Source: Candida dubliniensis CD36
Taxonomy: Eukaryota > Ascomycota > Pichiomycetes > Serinales > Debaryomycetaceae
Assembly (NCBI RefSeq): GCF_000026945.1
Contig: NC_012866.1
Location: forward strand, 310,001-374,000
Length of the DNA: 64,000 nucleotides
Reading direction: 5' to 3'
A program made the position numbers and the translations under genes. Positions 59,668 to 64,000 of the stretch are shown here, piece after piece. The number at the start of each line of letters is the position of its first letter. Position 1 is the first letter of the stretch. The notes beneath the pieces were generated by a model, which did not search any database, had not been told where the DNA came from, and was given only the letters and a program-made list of their open reading frames with translations.

Positions 59668-62390
59668 AAGTTAAAGTGGTTTTGCCTAGGACTATGCAAA
59701 TACCAATTTTTTTTTTTTTCATGGTTTATAAATATTTATAACTTAAACTCTTGTTAAAATGTAGCTGAAACACATTTAGTAGTTTATATTGTATTAGGCA
59801 AAGAACGTATCGAAGCTGCGATTGATTCTCAAACATCTTGTACAACTTGAACCATGTGTAATTCAACACTAAGAGAAAGAAGAAATCTGGAATGTGAGTA
59901 CAATATGACAGAAATAATCTTTTGGACAATCGAAACAATAATAATGTGTAAGAATCGAAGCAGACCTAGAATCAAAAGACCTATCACAATACTCACTAGC
60001 CTAAATTTCTTAGTCCATGACAAACACAAAAAAATAACCACACAAATCTTTTCTTTTACTCTCTTTGACGATATACAGCTACGACTATTATTAGTGTCAA
60101 TTACGGATTAATTTACAGGATCAAGAAATTGAAAGATGGCATGACAGGCAAAAAATAAAAAAAAAGGTACTAATACTTTGACGGATAGAAAAAGGAACGT
60201 AAATGCCCACTGTTGACCTTGGTGGTGAAAATGGCTCAACAATGTGGACAACTGTTTTGCTTCTTGTTCATTTCTTTTATGGCCGTATAATTGAAGAACA
60301 GTATTGTTTCTTGAAAACTCAGCAGGATATACCGAGGATAAACTCTGTTTTTCTTGTTCTGTTTGGTGTTTATTGTATTCAGAGCCTAGTGTTGATTAGT
60401 AATTTCTTTTCCATCTATTCTATCAAATAGATTAGATCTAACACACAATTGGTTCAATTGTTAATGGAAACAATAAGTCAAAACTACTAAACTTGAGATG
60501 AATTGTTTGCAAAAAAAAAAAAGGTCCTTTATATTTTTAGTCATATTACAATTAAAACAAGCACTAATTTTCAACAAAGAGACTAAACCTTGATTCAAAC
60601 AAGAAAGGGAGAGAAGAATGAAGTTATCTAGTTGCAACTTATCATTACAAACTTTTACCCCACTTTCCAAACCCTTTATGTGAACCCCTATTATATTACT
60701 TTTTCTGTTTTACAGAGTGTAATTTACTTTGATTGAATCTATTGTAACATAACACAATTGGTTTCATCTTTGATTTCCACAACGCCTTATCCAGTCTATG
60801 AAAGTCAATTGCGAATCAGATTGTACTTTATTGTTTGAACAAGCATTTAAAAGCAAAGGCGAAAAAGTAAGACTTTACATAAGGAATATATTACTAATTT
60901 GAGCCTTGCAATTAATTTGGCAAAGTTTATCACTAAAAATAAGATACCACCACCACAATTGGATATATTCCTATGATCTTGTGTGGGCACTCTTTTTTTT
61001 TTGCATTCTTTTTTGAATTGACAACCTTATATCTCAAATTACTTAAATTATGATACTATCAATATGTTGGTTTCTGTCTCATCTGCTATTCTACAAACCA
61101 TGGTTGATATCACATGACAGTGATAACTAGAGCAACAAGATCAATAATAATAACTTCAACAACTATATCTCTATATTATATTTCGGTAAGAAAGGAAAAC
61201 AAGGATATCAATATGTCAATTTCCAAAAAAAAAAAAAGACACGCCATTTAATTTCATCTCATGCCCAGATTTTTTGATCGTAGGTTCTTTTGGTCTTGAA
61301 GGTTTGTGATACATTCATTCATTTATGAGTGAGTGATTTTCTTGGTTTATTTTTAGTACTTGCATGTTATATTACACAACCAGTACTATTGTGAACTTTA
61401 TTTAAATTATTTTGGGATTTTTTAAATGGCATTAGTCTATCTATCCATCAATTTAACGAAATAGGCAATATCTAATATATATACATTCTTATTTGTTTGT
61501 TACTATTTCAACTGGTCAAGCCAAGTTACGAAGACTTTGATCATTATTATTATTTTTTTTTTTAATATCGTTGTAATGTATAGATTCGAAAAGTATTATA
61601 TTAAACCTATCTGACGCGTATTGGTTGAATAATAATTATTTGACAAATAAACTTGAATGGTTTTAGCTTTTTTTTTTTTCACAACAAGATTTGTTTGAAA
61701 GGATCAAGTTTGTTTCTAAAAAAAAGGTGTTAACTCGTGAAGAACCTTTCTTGATTATGATCTAGATTTGCCCTCTTTTTCCCCCATTTTAGGAAAAAAT
61801 CCGTATTAACTAACTGAATTTATAAACTTTTCTTACAAATCATCGTGGAAAAGCTTGTGGAGAAGCAACTTTATTAACACATAGGGAAAGTGGATTTATA
61901 TGTAAGTAAACTTCTAGTCTGTACACATTTTACTCTAATTATGTGGAGCTGCAAAAAAAAAAAAAGAATACTGATCGTTAATTCTCAGTGAATGGCTTTG
62001 GCTTCTTTTTAGGAAAGATCCAGCAAATAATTAGACCAATTGGGAATACATCACATTCTTATAGTGAATAATGTTTCTGTATTTTTATCTTGGCTTTATT
62101 GGAATACAAAAGTTTGTACAGTCGTAATATGAAACACACCTATTATTTTGTATCATTTTGTTAGACGTGTGAAGAAACGAACTTTATAATGCCAATTGGT
62201 TTGGGGCCATTTCTCACCCTGTCGCAAGTAAAACAAACTGAAAAAAAAAAAAAGGTCTAACTACTACCAAGAAGTACTCTTTTTCTATTTCAAAGTTATC
62301 AAAGTCCTTTACCCCCTTGATTTGTTGACTAATTCTTCAAAAACTTATTCTCGGAAAATTCCTCAACACCATTTCAATTTTTCTTTCTTA

Positions 62391-62756
62391 ATGGCAAAAG
62401 CTGAATTTCAAATCCAAAAAATATCTCCCAACACATCATTAATAGGACAATTAGTAGACAGCCATACAAGATGTGTACATTATCATACTGAGTTAGATAT
62501 TATTGCCATAAAATTCAAATGTTGCAATAACTATTATCCATGTTTTAAGTGTCATCAAGAATCAACTAGCCATCAACCAGACAGACTTGATAAAAATGAC
62601 AATACAACCAAGGCTGTATTTTGTGGAAACTGCATGAATGAATTGACCGTTGTTGAATATCTCAATTGTGGCTATACGTGTACTTATTGTGGTGGACAAT
62701 TCAACCCTGGTTGTTCCCTACATTATGAATTATATTTCAACAATAATGACCATTGA
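62391..62756 (+). CDS. HOT13: CHY zinc-finger protein Hot13
   Basis: 121 residues starting at the ATG at 62391 (MAKAEFQIQ); the extension upstream begins at TTG. The CHY-type zinc finger is complete: D-S-H-T-R-C-V-H-Y-H, FKCCNNYYPCFKCHQESTSH, CGNCMNELTV, CTYCGGQFNPGC, SLHYELYF. It follows yeast Hot13 closely in order and length. Hot13 is an intermembrane-space protein assisting Mia40/Erv1-dependent assembly of small Tim proteins, by removing zinc. There is no cleavable presequence, as expected for an IMS protein. Confidence 0.93.
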   Translation: MAKAEFQIQKISPNTSLIGQLVDSHTRCVHYHTELDIIAIKFKCCNNYYPCFKCHQESTSHQPDRLDKNDNTTKAVFCGNCMNELTVVEYLNCGYTCTYCGGQFNPGCSLHYELYFNNNDH

Positions 62757-63180
62757 GAAATTTAGATGATTCATAGTCCTTTTTTTTTTTCTTTGATGGT
62801 GTCACTAATGTCTGGAGTCATCTACGCCCCCTCACCCAATCATAATAGTCCGCACTACATTTAGTAATCATGCAAATATCCCCACTGCGACACAATATAG
62901 TATCACGCACTACTGCTACCACCACCACCGCCCTTCGCAACAATATCTTGGCGGCAACAATTCAAGTTGTGTTTAAAAACTGAATGGAGTGCAGAGAATG
63001 CGCCTCCCTTTTTTTTTTTATATACGGCACCATTTATATATTTAAGTTTCTCTTACACTCCTTTCTCCACCATCCAACCAACCAACCAACCACCTATTCT
63101 TTTCTTATTATTTACTTAATTAATCCAATCATTTATCTTATTATACACAATTATATCAGAAGCTTTTTAATTTATCATTC
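62757..63180. promoter_or_regulatory. Intergenic region upstream of the calcipressin gene
   Basis: 424 bp between HOT13 and the next plus-strand gene. It contains a CCA/CCG-rich block at about 62918-62935 and a TTTTTATATACGG TATA-like stretch at about 63012-63028, then a C/A-rich leader. No calcineurin-response site (Crz1 type, GNGGC(G/T)CA) was identified with confidence. Confidence 0.5.
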
Positions 63181-63987
63181 ATGTCAACTTCACCAAAACT
63201 TTCTGAAATAACCATCCCTAAAACCTCATTAATCATATCAAACTTAAACAAGGAAGACTTTGTCAAACCATCTTCACCTTCTCAAAATTCACAATCCACG
63301 AAATTAGTCTCCAAAAACTTGGCTCTTGTTGATCAAATCAAATTGAAAGTTTTAAATTTTGAAGATGATATTGCATCTCAAATCAGTCATTGGTCAAATC
63401 TCCCATTTTTAAGTCGAGTTATTGTAATTTTCCAAAACGAAACAATAGCAAAGAAAGTATTTGAATTTTTAACTAACGAATTGGCTAAATTTGGTGATTA
63501 TTATTCATATATTAAAATCCATTTACAAGAGAATCTTTTACAGAAAAGTAAATCATCAGATAATTTAAGTGATTCTCAAAATGAAAAATTAAATGTCACT
63601 AAAAGTTTAAACAATTTTAGAAATTTCCATAATGATCCCAAAAATGAATTTACTAGTGAATATGTGGAACCAGAGCCTGCTAAGTTTAATGTATTTAATG
63701 ATTTGGCTAATTTGGGGATAGATTTGTCCCAATACAATAATGCTGAACAACTCGAGGAATTGAAACAACTGCAACAAGAAGAGGATGTCAAGAATAGCGG
63801 GAATGATAATTCCCCACCAAATATCAACCCATTGCCAGTGCAATTGGGTCGTCGGAAATCAACTACAAAGACTTTGTTTAAACCAGAATTAAAGTTGAAT
63901 ACTACTAAACCTGGTCTCCTTAGTGAGAAACAAAAAGAACAAGATTTTGTATCGTCTCCTACAATTACTTTAGATGAAACATTTTAA
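63181..63987 (+). CDS. RCN1: Calcipressin-family calcineurin regulator
   Basis: 268 residues. The N-terminal half forms the calcipressin RRM-like fold: strand TSLIISNLN, then NLPFLSRVIVIFQNETIAKK (the ...LxRVIVIFxxxExA pattern of the family) and FGDYYSYIKIHLQENLL. The middle is acidic and coiled. The C-terminus carries basic GRRKSTTKT and ends SPTITLDETF, where P260-T-I-T-L-D265 fits the calcineurin-docking PxIxIT consensus. The SP-repeat (FLISPPxSPP) of other calcipressins is not evident, an oddity. Known role: binding calcineurin to inhibit or tune it. The ATG at 63181 is the first in frame, and the stop lies 13 bases before the window end. Confidence 0.78.
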   Translation: MSTSPKLSEITIPKTSLIISNLNKEDFVKPSSPSQNSQSTKLVSKNLALVDQIKLKVLNFEDDIASQISHWSNLPFLSRVIVIFQNETIAKKVFEFLTNELAKFGDYYSYIKIHLQENLLQKSKSSDNLSDSQNEKLNVTKSLNNFRNFHNDPKNEFTSEYVEPEPAKFNVFNDLANLGIDLSQYNNAEQLEELKQLQQEEDVKNSGNDNSPPNINPLPVQLGRRKSTTKTLFKPELKLNTTKPGLLSEKQKEQDFVSSPTITLDETF

Positions 63988-64000
63988 TCAAACTACTTGT

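Larger units (their letters stand above)
57712..62390. other. 4.7-kb gene-free region
   Basis: Longest stretch without a supportable gene. ATG frames of 69-85 codons (58358, 59854, 60203) have no coding character. Seen: poly-A/AAAG tracts (57962-57995); a G-rich block (58086-58104) and a complementary C-rich block (58440-58475); a CA repeat (58731-58745); ACGCGT at 58766; a purine-rich GGGGAGGGAGGGGG at about 59543; small perfect inverted repeats at about 59570 and 59650-59667. No tRNA boxes were found. It may be a long regulatory region, host a long non-coding RNA, or have long UTRs. Confidence 0.6.

Noticed and set aside
59854..60430. Two small ORFs (85 and 75 codons) in the 4.7-kb gap
   Set aside because: Both have an ATG but random-like sequence; overlapping frames on the other strand are equally open. 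No homology pattern recognised.
57712..62390. Native centromere
   Set aside because: From memory the C. albicans chromosome 7 centromere lies beyond this gene set. Nothing in the sequence itself marks a centromere, and Candida centromeres cannot be called from sequence.
1..64000. tRNA, rRNA, CRISPR arrays, viral or complete transposon genes
   Set aside because: No GGTTCGANTCC-type B box with a matching A box was seen. No regular spacer-repeat arrays or reverse transcriptase/integrase-like frames were seen.

Overview
This window looks like nuclear DNA of a budding yeast of the CTG (CUG-Ser) clade, very probably Candida albicans or its sister C. dubliniensis. The case rests on gene content (a FLU1-type multidrug transporter, a CYP52 P450, two NUP-family genes, BEM2), AT-rich intergenic DNA full of poly-T and Asn/Gln/Thr microsatellites, few introns, and introns with GTATGT/GTAAGT donors and strict TACTAAC branch points. 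From memory the gene order fits C. albicans chromosome 7, but a genome alignment was not possible here. CUG codons in the products should be read as serine.

Layout: 0.5-3.6 kb a coiled-coil spindle-pole/MTOC protein (SPC72/Mto1-like, -); 4.0-4.9 kb proteasome alpha7 PRE10 (-, two introns, start codon alone in its own coding exon); 5.2-6.6 kb palmitoyltransferase PFA4 (+); 7.3-9.7 kb two unrecognised genes (+); 11.6-13.2 kb an MFS carrier (+); 14.8-16.7 kb FLU1 (+); 19.3-20.9 kb a CYP52 (ALK-type) P450 (+); 23.2-30.3 kb BEM2 RhoGAP (+), preceded by a small ORF that may supply an alternative N-terminus; 30.5-33.6 kb a tandem pair of secreted NUP-family proteins (-); 34.2-37.6 kb SMC6 (+); 37.7-41.2 kb a mitochondrial cluster: an unnamed mitochondrial protein (-), OXA1 (+) and intron-containing COA3 (+); 41.4-43.4 kb KCH1 (-); 44.2-44.6 kb a candidate small spliced gene (-); 44.8-45.9 kb RNH201 (+); 46.2-47.7 kb LAT1 (+); 48.0-49.6 kb TFC7 (+), whose two halves lie in separate reading frames joined by an intron; 49.6-52.1 kb a divergent SEC23-like gene (-); 52.6-54.4 kb an amidase (+); 57.1-57.7 kb an unrecognised basic/proline-rich protein (-); 62.4-62.8 kb HOT13 (+); 63.2-64.0 kb an RCN1-type calcipressin (+).

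Large gene-free stretches occur at 16.7-19.3, 20.9-23.2, 54.4-57.1 and above all 57.7-62.4 kb (4.7 kb). I found no tRNA, rRNA or CRISPR. One probable solo LTR lies at about 10.2-10.6 kb. Functionally this is an ordinary mixed eukaryotic neighbourhood. There is a mitochondrial biogenesis group (OXA1, COA3, an unnamed mitochondrial protein, LAT1, HOT13), a genome-maintenance pair (SMC6, RNH201), and two genes tied to calcium signalling (KCH1, RCN1). I saw no convincing new multi-gene system. The most useful results are gene-structure corrections (TFC7, PRE10, COA3, BEM2, a candidate small gene) and several atypical family members.
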